From NCBI GenBank assembly GCA_014529385.2, contig CM043966.1, forward strand, positions 88,566,587 to 88,630,586: a stretch of DNA of 64,000 nt, given 5' to 3'. The stretch's first letter is position 1. Every line of letters begins with the position of its first letter. The notes beneath the pieces were generated by a model, which saw only the letters and a list, made by a program, of their open reading frames with translations, ran no database searches and was not told the DNA's origin. Shown one piece after another: positions 33,878 to 45,724 of the stretch. The translations under genes and the position numbers were made by a program. This DNA is from Adiantum capillus-veneris. Lineage: Eukaryota; Streptophyta; Polypodiopsida; Polypodiales; Pteridaceae.

Positions 33878-35430
33878 ATGGCTGACAATAGTAAAGATAG
33901 TAAAATTAATGTTGATAACTTTGATTTTGTTAATGAGCAAGCTTCTAATGATGCCTTGATGCTTGTTAACTATCTTGTTTCTAGGCTTCAACAAGCCATG
34001 GGCGATCCATCCCTCCAAAGTGAAGTGCAACGGTAGCTTCGTGCTCATGGGATTCTCCAAGCTCCTTACCATGACGAGAGAACACCAGGAAGCCTCCTTT
34101 TGAGACTTCCAAAAGATGTCTCTCTCCGATTCGGGAAGAAGAAGAGGATCCCTATGAAGGGCTCAGAAATTTTCTCCTTGATGACGCATCTCCTTCTCAA
34201 AGGAGAATTCAAGAGCCTCCACCGAAGGAACGAGAAATAAGTGAGTCTCCCACCACCTCGGCGGAGATGGCTCCACGAAGACGGCGGGCTAAACACTCTC
34301 CATCACCTCCAAACGGAGCAAACCATTGCATACTTATCCACACCATACTTCAAAGAGGGATGACAAAAAGCAAGAGAAGAAAAAGGCGAGAAAGAGGACA
34401 CCCTCTTCTCCATCTTCTTCATCCTCTTCCTCTTATGAAAGTGATAGTCAAGACAACAAAGATCAAGGCAAGAAAAAGGCGAGAAAGAGGTCACCCTCTT
34501 CTCCATCTTCCTCAAATTCTTCATCTTCTGAAGAAAGTGATGGTGAAACCTTTGAACCATCAAAAAGAAGAGGCCAAAGGAAATCCTATGCCGCGTGGAA
34601 GAGGTCATCCAAGCTCAAGAAGTTCAAAGAGGGAGGGAAGAGCATCTCTTTCCTTACCTATGATGGGACTTTTGGTGCTACGGACAAAGTCTTAGCCTTT
34701 ATCCAACAATTTGATGCGGCGTTCGGAGATGAGGGCTTCAGGGAGTCCTCTAAGCTACACCATGTAGCTATGCACTTTCATAAGTTCGCCAGAGAATGGT
34801 GGTCTAGCCTATGGGCCAACGGTGAAGCTCCACAAACATGGAAAGCTTTAAGAGCTTCCATTATGAAGCAGTTTTTGGCCACCGATGCCAAAGACAAAGT
34901 ACTCACCGAATGATGAAGCTTGAAGCTCTCTCCCTACAAATCCATTCACAAATATGTAGACAAGTATTGGGACCTACAACTCAAAGCCACTATCTTCAAA
35001 AAGTTGGATTTTGGAGAGCAAAGCAGTAATTTTGTGCAGGCTTAACCGAAGAAATGGTGGAGTATGTCAACTCCCGAAGGCCACGCACCACATTGGTGGT
35101 AATACATCATACTATGGTGGCCTCTCAAATCAATTTCCAAACAAGGGCTAAGAGGAATTCTAAGCCCATGGAAAACAAGGGTTCCAATGAGCCTAAGGGG
35201 AAGGACAATGTCCAAAAGTCTCCTAAAGGCAACTCCAACAAAGCTAAAGAGAAGGGAGTTTATAAAGGCAAAAATAAACTCTCTCCTGAAGAGCTTGAGC
35301 GTTATCGCAAGGATAACCACTGTTTCAAGTGCGGAGAGCAAGGGCATGCGTACTGCACTTGTCCCCAAAAGAACATCCTCCATGAACCTCCTAGAGCTAC
35401 CTTGGTCGAAATCCAAGATGAGGAAATTCA
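33878..35430 (+). pseudogene. Y gag
   Basis: The start ATG at 33878 (MADNSKDSKINVDNFDFVNE) is the first long frame after the primer site. A stop at 34034 and frameshifts break the next 300 bases. The frame at 34326-34913 contains a KKARKRSPSSPSSSNS-rich linker and then a capsid-like segment (ISFLTYDGTFGATDKVLAFI, FAREWWSSL). CFKCGEQGHAYCTC near 35321-35362 is the zinc knuckle. It would form the particle and bind RNA if intact. Confidence 0.85.
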
Positions 35431-35459
35431 TCACAAAGGATCTCCTCTATGCCATGCTT

Positions 35460-35700
35460 GGGGAAAGGTAAGAGAACATGATGCTTTTATTCTCTTTGAC
35501 CCTGGTTCAACTCACAATTTTATATATATAGAGTTGGCTACCAAGCTAGGAATACAAACCTACGAGATGGGAAGAAGCTTCAGTCACTCCCTTAATCAAG
35601 AAATTGAGGCTCCATGTCCAAAGCTATCTGGACAAAGAGGAATTCTTTATCTCTCCTCTCAAGCATGAGGATGCAATCCTAGGGGCACCATGGTTTGATC
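35460..35700 (+). pseudogene. Y aspartic protease
   Basis: ILFDPGSTHNFI near 35490-35525 is the active site, with Pro where DSGS is usual. ILGAPWFDRM at 35676 is the second motif, reached by a frameshift near 35620. The DSG to DPG change would be expected to inactivate it. Confidence 0.8.
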
Positions 35701-37290
35701 GCATGACTGCCAATGTTAAATTCCCTGAAAGGAGAATCTCCTTTAAGTTCACGGAAAAAGATATGTATACAGATGCTAAGGAAATGGGTAACACTATACC
35801 CATTGTACATACACAAGCTTTCAACAAGTCAATAAAGAGCTCTATTTCCATGTACATGATTTTTGTTAAAGATTCTCAAAATGAACCTAATGTTTTAGCA
35901 AATGAAAATATACACAATCAAAAGGAATTAGAGTTATCCAATTTTCTCAAGGGGTTTCAAGATATCTTTATTGACGACATCCCTTGTGAGCTACCTCCTA
36001 AACGAGGCAATGATGACCATGCAATTGAACTTCTTCCAGGAAGTTCAGTGCCTAACAAACCTCCTTATAGAGTTTCTCAAGCTCAACAAGAGGAGATTAT
36101 GTGGCAAGTGCATGAGTTAGTTCAGAAGGGCATGGTTAGGCCTAGCTCATCTCCATTTTGTTCTCCTGTGCTACTAGTGCAAAACAAAGACGGAACATAT
36201 CATATGTGTGTTGACTATAGAGCACTAAATAGGATCACTATCAAGAATAGGTTTCTCGTTCCACGGGTAGAAGACCTATTTGATAAGATACAAGGGTCCA
36301 GCTACTTCAATAGGATTGACCTAAAAAGTGGCTATCATCAAATAAGGATATTTGATCAAGACATTGTAAAGACCGCATTTTGCACTATGTTTGTTCTTTA
36401 TGAATACATTGTCATGCCTTTTGGCTTGACCAATGCACCAACCACATTCAACCACTTAATGGAGAAGCTATGCAGGCCTCACCGAACGTTTACTGAAGTG
36501 TTCTTTGATGATATCATCATCTACTCTAATTCATTAGATGAACACAAGCGACACCTCCAGGTAATATTTCAAGTTCTAAGAGAGAATAAACTTTATGTTA
36601 ATCGAAAGAAAAGTGATTTTTTCTTACAAGAGATGCGGTATTTAGGTCACATTATCTCTCAAGATGGCATCCAAATGGATCCATCAAAGTTAGAGGTAAT
36701 AAAAGGATGGCCTAAACCAAAGGATCTTCATGAGTTAAGAAGCTTTATGGGTATGTGCGCATACTATAGACGCTTCATAGAAATGTTCTCACTAATAACA
36801 GGACCATTACATGACCTAACAAAGAAAAACATTAGGTACACATGGTCTGCCAAAGAGAACAATGATTTGGAAAAGCTTAAAGAAAAGCTCATCTCTCAAC
36901 TTGTGCTTACACTACTGGATCTCTCAAAGCCATTTGAGGTCCAATGTGATGCTTGTGGTGATTGCCTTGGAGCTATTTTGCTTCAAGAAGGGCACACCAT
37001 AGGCTATGAAAGTCGAAGGCTTGACCCTGTTGAGCAAGCTCTAGGCATGTATGAAAAGGAACTCCTTGCACTTCTATATGCCTTAGACTCATGGAAGCAC
37101 TATTTATTGGGGACTCCTTTCATTCTCGAACGGATCACCAAAGTCTTAAGTACTTCATGACGCAGACCAAGCTCTTCGACAAACAAATGAGGTGGGCAAA
37201 TTTTCTTTTGCAATTTCATTTTCATATTGCTCACATTGCTGGCAAGCATAATCAAGTAGCCGATGCACTCTCAAGATGGTCGAGAGTGAA
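35604..37290 (+). pseudogene. Y reverse transcriptase and RNase H
   Basis: A 518-codon frame (35604-37160). The RT covers about 36060-36660 with MCVDYRALNRITIKNRF, FNRIDLKSGYHQIRI, MPFGLTNAPTTF and VFFDDIIIYS (FFDD for the catalytic box). The RNase H starts QCDACGDCLGAILLQEG near 36940. A frameshift near 37130 moves the end of RNase H (TDHQSLKYFM, NQVADALSR) into the next frame. It would make cDNA and remove the RNA strand. Confidence 0.95.
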
Positions 37291-37439
37291 TGCGGTTTCC
37301 ATAGCAACTCACAATGATCTATCTTCTATGATAGATGAGTATGCTATTGATACCGATTTTAGAGATGTGATTTCAGCCCTTGCACTAGGGAAGAAAGAAG
37401 AACCATTTACTTTACAAGATGGTTATCTTATCTATGGAA

Positions 37440-38490
37440 ATAGACTATGTGTTACTAGCGCACTACGTGAGAAAGTAATGTATGAATCTCATGCTCCTCC
37501 ATATGCAGGGCATAGAGGGATTCAGTCTACCCTAAAGGGGATTGAAACATATTTCTATTGGCCTACCATGAGTATGTTTCTAAATGTGTGGTATGCCAAA
37601 ATACAAAGTTTGATAGAGGGAAGCAATTTGGATTGCTTCAACCTTTGCCAATCCCTAATTCACCATGGGAGAGCATATCCATGGATTTTATCTTTGGATT
37701 GCCTAAGTCTATCCATGGGAATACGGGAATATGGAAGATAGTAGACAGGTTTAGTAAACAAGCTGATTTTATACCTATCAAAAAGCCTATCAAAGTCCAT
37801 CAAATGGCAACCCTCTCCATTTCACAAATCTTCAAGTACCATGGCTTGACAATGTCCATAGTGTCAGATAGAGATCCTAGAATGACCAGCTACTCTTGGA
37901 AGGGTCTCTTTGAGAATCTAAAAACAAGGCTAAACTTCTCTTCAGCCTATCACCCACAAACAGATGGCCAAAGTGAAATAGCTAACCTAACAATTCTCGA
38001 TCTACTAAAAGCCTCTGTAACGGAAGTAGATCAAAGATCCCAACGGGAGAAGTACTTACCCTTAGTGTAGTATGCCTACAATACACTGTACTTACTTCCA
38101 CGGCAAAAGCACCTTTTGAGGTAATTGAGGGAAGATCAAAAAGTCCCTTGCTACTTAAGGTACACGAGAAGATCTTCGCTACAGATGAGTATAGCTGAGA
38201 CCTACAAGAATCTTTTCAAAAGATTAAGGATGCTATCTCTATCTCACAACAAAGGAAAAAGGTTGTTGCTAACAAGCACAGAAGAGACCAAACCTTTAAA
38301 GAAAATGATTGGGTCTTACTCAAATTTCCCAAGGCTCGATTAAGGCACACAACGGGAAAGAATCCTATGGGACACCAAAAGTACTATGCTAACTTAGCAA
38401 AAAGGTACTATGGTCCCTTCTAGATTCTTAGGCCAATCAATGACATGGACTATCAACTCAAGTTGCCCAACCATTGGCTCATAGACAATG
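37440..38490 (+). pseudogene. Y integrase
   Basis: The zinc-binding HHCC region (YAGHRGIQSTL, then CVVCQNTK) lies at about 37500-37600 across a frameshift. The catalytic core has SMDFIFGLP, IVSDRDPRMTS and HPQTDGQSEIANL, giving D-D-E. After a stop at 38068 the C-terminal part continues in other frames and reaches FHVSLLKPYKGEPP near 38500. It would insert cDNA. Confidence 0.9.
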
Positions 38491-38564
38491 CTTTCCATGT
38501 GAGCCTACTAAAGCCTTACAAAGGAGAGCCACCTCAAGAAACAACTATTGAAGACCCACCGGAG

Positions 38565-38705
38565 ATCGAGGACCAAGAAGAGGTGCTACAGCTCGAGTCC
38601 ATTCTCCGACATGAAGACAAGGTACTAAGAGGCGGTAAGACTATCTGACGATATCTTATTAAGTTTAAGAATTATCCGTTTGAAGATGCTAGATGGATGC
38701 AAGGC
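38565..38705 (+). pseudogene. Y chromodomain
   Basis: EEVLQLESILRHEDKVLRGG, then a TGA at 38646-38648, then RYLIKFKNYPFEDARWM. This matches the chromodomain pattern (ESIL, YLVKWKxY, EDATWE) at the integrase C-terminus of chromoviruses, where it directs integration to modified chromatin. Confidence 0.85.
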
Positions 38706-39119
38706 ATACACTTAACGGGGATAACCTAAACCTTGTCAATGCTTACAATGCTTCCCAAGAGTAAGCAACTGTATAAATGTTAAAAAAATGAACAACATTT
38801 TTGTCTTATAAGACTCTCTTTTTCTTTATTGTGCAAAAAAATGAAGTAGTATGCATGCTTAGATCAAATTTGCGGAGACGACGTCTCCCGAACACGAAGT
38901 AGAGCTTTTCACTCTACTATGGAAGATGATAGGACTAATGTGCAGACATGCTTGCGGCAGCCTCAGGCTCTCAAGCACCAAATGGACTAGTCATCCATTG
39001 TGGAATGATGTCGTAGGGTAACATAGGGATCCTCTAACCGCTAAGAAAAGGACTAATGAATATGCTTTATCTTCTCTATCCCATAGTCGAGGACGACTAT
39101 GATTTCAAGAGAAAGGTAA
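38706..39119 (+). other. Y 3' untranslated region and purine tract
   Basis: No gene is present. It ends TTCAAGAGAAAGGTAA directly before the 3' LTR; AAGAGAAAGG is the likely purine tract. Confidence 0.6.
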
Positions 39120-40684
39120 TGTCATAATCAATATCTAATTCTCCGAAATGATTTTCTCATGTTCAAACTAATCATTTAATATGGGGAAGTACCAGGGGAG
39201 AAAAAGCTAGAATATTTGTTAAGCTAGCAGACCGGCCACATTAGGGATCCAAAGGAGGGAAAATAGGGATCCAAAGGGGGGCATCTGTAAAAGATCCATG
39301 TGCAACAATGGGCTTAAAAGACCCTAACGTTTAGCCCATTAAGACTTCCAAAATGATAAAGTTCCAAAATTCAAAGGTTGTGTCCAAAGGTCAAACACTG
39401 GGGGAATTGGATGCTTTGTGTGTGTCCCAAAAGTCTTTGGCAATCCCTACATAGGAGGGACTGAGCCTTGCAAGTAGGGGATGAGAGAGAAATTCACACA
39501 CACACACACACACACACAAGCTCCCTTTACACAAAGGGAATGAGGGACACATGTCAACTCCCTAGCCCAGATGCCCACAAGGTGTACCCAATTCCTACTG
39601 GATGGCCTTGGAGGTGGACCAATGAGAATTAGGCTAGAGTAAATCTAGTTTAATTAATTATAAAACACTTAATAAAAGAACCAATAAGAATTAAGCTCTC
39701 TAGAAGACTATTGGACAGTCTCCCAAGGGACCAATGAGCATTCAACAGCCCAATGGATTGCCTGATTCCTATTGGTCAGGAGGCAAAGGGGTCCAATGAG
39801 AGTTTAGTTGAATTAAATAATTACCTAAAGCTCTCACAAAAGGGGAAAGGGGGAAACATGTCAGAAGGCTATCACTTATGTTGCTTAGTTACCATTGGCT
39901 AAGCCTCGGGAGGTCCAATACGATGCTGCAAGAACAAATAGCAAGAGGGGTCGACCAAGAGAGAGAGGGGGCTGGTTTTACAAAGGCATTATCACCTACA
40001 CACTCACACTAGCTCATGTGTGAAGTAAAGAAGACTCTCTCTCCTTATCAAGCTTTAATGGACAGCTTATCACCTACTCCAAGATTGTGAGAAGGGAGGC
40101 CTACACCAACAACTCTTGGATTTGTGATGCAAATCCAACCAAGAGCCAAGATTCAATACATGCTCATCTCCTCTACCATGCTAATTAATAAGCTAAGCTA
40201 TGCTAATATGAGTGATTATGTGAGGACATGTACATCTTTCTCGTAAGAATGCTCCTTCTTCCTCTCAATCTACTCTCATACCCTGCTAGCTCTCACCATC
40301 TTCGAAGGTGTGTGAGGTCTTGGGTCTAAGACCGTAAGGGAATTGATGTTGTGTTTGATAAGTGTTTTGCCTAGTGCATGAAGTTTCCATCTTCATTGCA
40401 CTCGCTAGTATTGAAGGAACACAAGAAAATGTATTGTAAAATGTCTCTCTTGATGGGAGAAACCATAATACAAAGCCTTTTGGAGGGGGGACCGGCCCCA
40501 TGCAAATCCGGTCCTCAACCGTTGTCAATTTCTTAATTTCTCTCTCTTTTGAAGTATTGTTCATGCTATCTAACTAGGTGTTATGTTTTTTGTTGCTTTC
40601 GCCACCCAAGCACTCTTGTTAATCTCATTAGGAATCTATTCTAATGAAATGCTCACTATGTTCATGCTATTTTCCGCTACACAT
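39120..40684 (+). repeat. Y 3' LTR, first part
   Basis: Aligns to 31872-33437. It is interrupted by X after CTACACA; the rest is at 58109-58138. Confidence 0.95.
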
Positions 40685-40875
40685 TGATGAGCGCAAAGCG
40701 CGACACGAACCCCGACGGCCTCAAAAACGTCAGGAGCCGATGGCCAACCGGTCACGATGCACGCCGCCAGCCGGTTACGGTGAAGCAAACAGGGGGCACC
40801 ACCTAACTTTGAGCGGCTAGGAAGCAGACAACGTTGATTTGAAATATCACGGACTCTACACACACACACACACAC

Positions 40876-41000
<125 letters not shown>

Positions 41001-42325
41001 CAGGTGATGAAAACCGTCGGGGGTGTGAGGGAGAACTACTTTCTTGCAATATTTACGGGAACCTTATAGAGAGATAGAGGGAGAGATAGTCATCCTACTA
41101 GTGCGTTCTCTAGAGATGACTCACCGACACGAAGACCTTGCTAGCATGAGTGTGTGTGTATCGACCATTGTGTGGACATAGCTTCTTTTACATAGTACAA
41201 ATTCCCAAACAAAATCGCCACACTAAGTCCCCTCTCTCGTGATGCAAATGTTTCCAATCCCTCCCACCAAAATACTACCAAGTGCTGACCCCTGATAAAC
41301 TTGCGCCCCCCCCCCCCCCAATAGTGACCTCTCAAGCCTTTTTATAGGTGCTGCTTTAGATTAGGGTACTGTGATTAGATTAGGGTTCTAATCAGGGGGA
41401 GACAAAGCAAGACAGTGGGCCCTGGGTGGTTGACCCTTGCTTTGTCTTGGGAAATATTATAAGGAAAACCTCTCAGTGGGCCTTTGTGACCATCACCTAG
41501 AGAGAGATGAGAATTTACAAAATTTGGGATTTTTTGCAAGATTTGGTTTGAAACTGGAAAAATGATGACCACCTACGGATTTTACTGAAGAGGGCGTTGT
41601 GGATGCAATGCAGGTGAACGACGGCCTAGTTGGTGCGTCGGTGTAGCGCATTCGTCACTTTTGAGGTCGGCCGGGGCATGCCTTCGGTGCCTTTGCTTGT
41701 TTTGGTGTTGGTGATGCGCGACTTGACCGTCTCCTTTCTTTTTGTCAATGTCGTCAATGTCCTTCGTTTTTTTTAAAAATGTTTTTTCTGGTGTGTGCAT
41801 ATGGCATGCACGTGTATGTGTATATGTGAGTGCGTGTATGCTATATGTATGGGTGTATGTATGTGGAGTCAAGTGAGTGTGTGTAAACGGAAGTGGGTGC
41901 GTGCGAATGATGGGAAAGGGTGTAATTACACATATAATATATATGTTATTTATATATTTTTCTTTTCTATTGCTCTAGCAATGGTCGACAGAGACGCGAG
42001 GGGGTGGGAGAGGGTGTGCGTGAGGGTATGAGAGGGGGTGGAGGGGCATGGGGTAAGTGTGTGTGTGTGTGTGTGAGAGAGAGAAAGAGCATGGCACCCT
42101 GTGGCGGTGCCTCCACAGGCCGTCAACGTGAGAGAGGGAGAGTAGGACGGGCTCTCGCCTGCGGGCTGTGGTGACACAAAGGGCGCGAGAGAGGGAGAGT
42201 GGGATGCGCCCGCCTTTCCGACAGAGAGCGAGAAGGGGGGGTGGGAGGTCAACGGAATGGGGAGGGGGTGGTGAGTGGTTAGAGAGAGATAGATTTTATT
42301 ATCGTCCTCGGAGGTCAAATATGAC

Positions 42326-45300
42326 CTATGGGACCAAAGTTACATGTGATGTAGTATGTGTATGGCTGATGAGTGACTCTCGATGCTCCAAAATTGTAGT
42401 GATGAGAGTCGCAATGGAGAGCCCACACTTTGGCTGGGAGAGGAAAGTGTGTAGGTCTAAGTTATGGCTGAAAGTGTGAGAGAAGCAAGTTCGGATGTGA
42501 TCAAAAGCTGAGCACTCTAGTAGTGTGTGGTACTCAGACTCTCGAACTTGCAGTGAGCATAATGTGCACAATCGATTTGACTCTTCTCCATTGCCCCAAC
42601 GCCCTATCTCGCATCGAAGGAAATGGGAGCTAAGCCGAATTGCTGCGATAGTGCGTATTGCGGACAAGGGAATAGGCTCAAGCATGTAAGTGTGAGTACG
42701 GTTTCCTCTCTCAGCGAAGAACATGGTTTTGTAGTTGGGGGCAATATAGGTGGTGTAATGTATGAAGCGTGACCCACCGGATTTCTCCCAAGCCGTAATA
42801 CATTGGCGTTGTAGAAAAGCTTCATTCACTTGAGAGTCAATTGAAGCATCATGTAGCAAGTGTAATGCATCCCATCTCCCAAACCACTTCTTTATGTCTT
42901 GCATCCATCCCGTGCTCAAGATCTTGCTTTTATACGTCTTTTGAACTTTTTTGCTTGCTTCCCATGCAATTGTAGGAAGTCGATGTGAGGGGTTTTGACG
43001 CATCTTTATCATGTACTCCACAACCCTTTCCATGCCCATAACCTCAATTGGAAGAGATCCCGACTCAAGAAGTAGGAGCATATATGGTGTTTGTGTCTTA
43101 ACTTGGAGAAAGTTTGTAAGAAAACGCTTTTGGACATTCTCAAACTCTTTCCAAGTAGACTTTGAGATGCTCCCGCCCCACACTTCAACTCCATAAAGAA
43201 GAACCGGTGTCACCAATGCATCAAAAAGATACTTCTTGAGAACCCAACACTTGATGTTTCCCGCATTACACATGTTCTCAAATGCATAATATGCTCTCTT
43301 TCCCGCTTCCAAACGACGCATAGCACATTCATGCCACTTGTGATTGGATGGAACCTCAAGGCCAAGGTACTTAAAGCTCTCAACAACTTCAAGTGTCTCG
43401 TTGTTGTACACAATGCATGGCTTCTCCTTATGGTTGGTTTTCACAAGCATAACCTTTGTTTTGGATTCATTTACAATCAGCTCACTATGCAAGCAAAAGT
43501 TCTCAAGGACAACCATAAGCTTTTGTGCATCTTCTAAAGTGTGTGCTAGAAGCACTACATCATCCGCATACAACAAAAGCATGATTACCGCATTGCAAAT
43601 AGTGACCTCTTCAATGCCTTCTTCTTGCATAAAGTCAAGTACCATTTGTTCCAATTGATCGATGCATAGACCAAAGAGAGTTGGTGACAATGGACATCCT
43701 TGTTTAACCCCAATAGTGCTTACAAAAATTTCTGAAATTTCTCTTCCCATGCGCAATTGACAAATCACCTTCTCATAGATTCGAGAAACCGCAAGCATAA
43801 ACTCACTTGGCACTTGGAGTTCTTCCATCCTTCTCCACAAATTGTTACGTGGAATCATATCAAAGGCTTTCTTAAAGTCCACAAAACAACAATACAATCG
43901 CTTGCCTTTCAACCGACTTTCCTCCATGAGAACACGAAGAGTGACCAGATGATCAATGGTGCTATGGCATCGACGAAAACCCGCTTGTCCCTTTGCACGC
44001 TTGTCATTCTCTTCAGCCCAATCACTCAATTTCATTTCCATTATGCACCCAAACAACTTTGCCATAAGAGACCCAATCATTATAGTCCGGTAGTTGCTTA
44101 CATTCTTTACATCCCCTCCTTTATGCAAAGGCTTAACCCAATTAGTACTCCAATCATAAGGCATACCATGTTGAAGTGCAAGGTTGAACATATCACACAT
44201 CCACTCATGGGTAAAATCTCCCGTCCATTTGATCATCTCCGGCTTGATACCTTGAAGATCTCCCGCTTTGCGAGTGGCCAACTTTTCAAGCCCACCGCAT
44301 ACATCCTCAATAGTAAAAAAAGACGGCATACATGGGAGTGAACCATAAAATGGCATTTTTTCAGTATTTTCTTGCTCATATAATTGCCTACAATGTGTGT
44401 ACATATCCACTAGACTCAAGTTACCAAAATTCTCAATCCGCTTGCCTCTCAAGTTTCTCCAAAATCTTCCACATGCATGTGCCTTTTCTTGGACTTGAAA
44501 TTCTTGTTGCTTTACTTCCCATCTTCTTCTCTTCTTTTGAATCAATGCCTTGTATGTATGCAAATGACTTTGATAGTTGTCTTTGTCCATAGTTGCATCA
44601 AGCTTTATCAAGGACTTTCGAGCATCTTGACATTCTTTATCAAACCACCTTTTGCGTGATCTATCTTTGTTGATACCATGGAGATGCTTTATGGCAAAGC
44701 ATTCTTCCGCACAAGAACAAATAGCTTTTTTGAAAGCTTCCCATTTAGTTTCCAATGGTGCATCACATTGAAGCTTTGTCATCCATAATTTTTGCTCAAC
44801 CATTTCAATGTACATTGGTGCCCGTTTGAAATCCATACATAGTGATAACTTCTCTTTCCTTTGGCTGAGATTATCATGCTTAGTTGCTTCTCCACATGAA
44901 AGGTCAATACATAAGGTGCGATGGTCGGATTCCGGGGTCCATTGACCAAACATAAAACTCTTTATGCGATACATGATGGCTTCAGAGAGTAGCATATAGT
45001 CAATCACACTATCCCCATTATGTCTTCTACATGTAAATCCATTGGTTCCACTCCACAAAGATACACCATTGGCAATGAGCATACCCGTGCTATTACACAT
45101 GTGTAAAAGTAACTTTCCATAGTGATCCGGCTCTTTCTCATCCATTGAAGTACGATCATACAAGTGAACTTCCTCCAACTCCCTTGAAATGTATGGCATA
45201 TCAAATTGTTGAGTATCATGTTGCAATGTTTTTGTGCGAGCATTCATATCCCCAAATACAATAACATCACCTTCACCTTTGAAATAAGCAATGTCCTCTT

Positions 45301-45718
45301 CCAAATCAGAAAATGGTTGATCTCTATCCATGCAAGCATAAAAGGGAGAATCATGATGAGGAATGTAGCAACCGGCTACAAAAATGGGTGCTCTTTTCAG
45401 TGACATAATTTTCAGCCATACATAACGTTTGTACTTGTCATCTTTCACAATTGATACAAAATCTTCCAATCCTTTCTTAACCATACATGCTAACCCTCCT
45501 TGTCCTCTTCGTTGCTTGAGATTCTTTGACCACATCAATGAATGTACATTGTAATCCTCCAAGCCGTCAATCCTTTGTGTATCATGCTCCCAAGTTTCAA
45601 CAAGAAGTACAACATCGGCTTTGCTTGTTAGTTCATCAATGCCAACCCCCGCATTCCATGGGTATCCATTACAATTCCAAAAGCATATTTTCAATTGTAA
45701 CTCGGTCTCATAGGTCAC
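42326..45718 (-). CDS. LINE ORF2: endonuclease-reverse transcriptase
   Basis: An unbroken frame of 1130 codons from GTG at 45718. The apurinic-type endonuclease occupies residues about 10-270, with N15/N17 (FWNCNGY), E41 (VETW), D157/N159 (GDMNA), D240 (VIDY) and S264-D265-H266. The reverse transcriptase covers about 520-790: D614 in FVDFKKAFD, GVKQGCPLSPTLF, and YADD at 717-720. A C-terminal zinc motif has C1051, C1054, H1064 and C1069. It would nick the target and copy LINE RNA in place. The first ATG in frame is residue 62, beyond three endonuclease residues, and the frame is open back to the TAG that ends ORF1. Expression is probably by readthrough, or from GTG. Clade not determined; L1-like. 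Confidence 0.95.
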   Translation of the reverse strand: MTYETELQLKICFWNCNGYPWNAGVGIDELTSKADVVLLVETWEHDTQRIDGLEDYNVHSLMWSKNLKQRRGQGGLACMVKKGLEDFVSIVKDDKYKRYVWLKIMSLKRAPIFVAGCYIPHHDSPFYACMDRDQPFSDLEEDIAYFKGEGDVIVFGDMNARTKTLQHDTQQFDMPYISRELEEVHLYDRTSMDEKEPDHYGKLLLHMCNSTGMLIANGVSLWSGTNGFTCRRHNGDSVIDYMLLSEAIMYRIKSFMFGQWTPESDHRTLCIDLSCGEATKHDNLSQRKEKLSLCMDFKRAPMYIEMVEQKLWMTKLQCDAPLETKWEAFKKAICSCAEECFAIKHLHGINKDRSRKRWFDKECQDARKSLIKLDATMDKDNYQSHLHTYKALIQKKRRRWEVKQQEFQVQEKAHACGRFWRNLRGKRIENFGNLSLVDMYTHCRQLYEQENTEKMPFYGSLPCMPSFFTIEDVCGGLEKLATRKAGDLQGIKPEMIKWTGDFTHEWMCDMFNLALQHGMPYDWSTNWVKPLHKGGDVKNVSNYRTIMIGSLMAKLFGCIMEMKLSDWAEENDKRAKGQAGFRRCHSTIDHLVTLRVLMEESRLKGKRLYCCFVDFKKAFDMIPRNNLWRRMEELQVPSEFMLAVSRIYEKVICQLRMGREISEIFVSTIGVKQGCPLSPTLFGLCIDQLEQMVLDFMQEEGIEEVTICNAVIMLLLYADDVVLLAHTLEDAQKLMVVLENFCLHSELIVNESKTKVMLVKTNHKEKPCIVYNNETLEVVESFKYLGLEVPSNHKWHECAMRRLEAGKRAYYAFENMCNAGNIKCWVLKKYLFDALVTPVLLYGVEVWGGSISKSTWKEFENVQKRFLTNFLQVKTQTPYMLLLLESGSLPIEVMGMERVVEYMIKMRQNPSHRLPTIAWEASKKVQKTYKSKILSTGWMQDIKKWFGRWDALHLLHDASIDSQVNEAFLQRQCITAWEKSGGSRFIHYTTYIAPNYKTMFFAERGNRTHTYMLEPIPLSAIRTIAAIRLSSHFLRCEIGRWGNGEESNRLCTLCSLQVRESEYHTLLECSAFDHIRTCFSHTFSHNLDLHTFLSQPKCGLSIATLITTILEHRESLISHTHTTSHVTLVP

Positions 45719-45724
45719 ACATCC

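Noticed and set aside
43757-44341. 194-codon plus-strand frame
   Set aside because: It is antisense to the reverse transcriptase of LINE ORF2 and has no features of its own.
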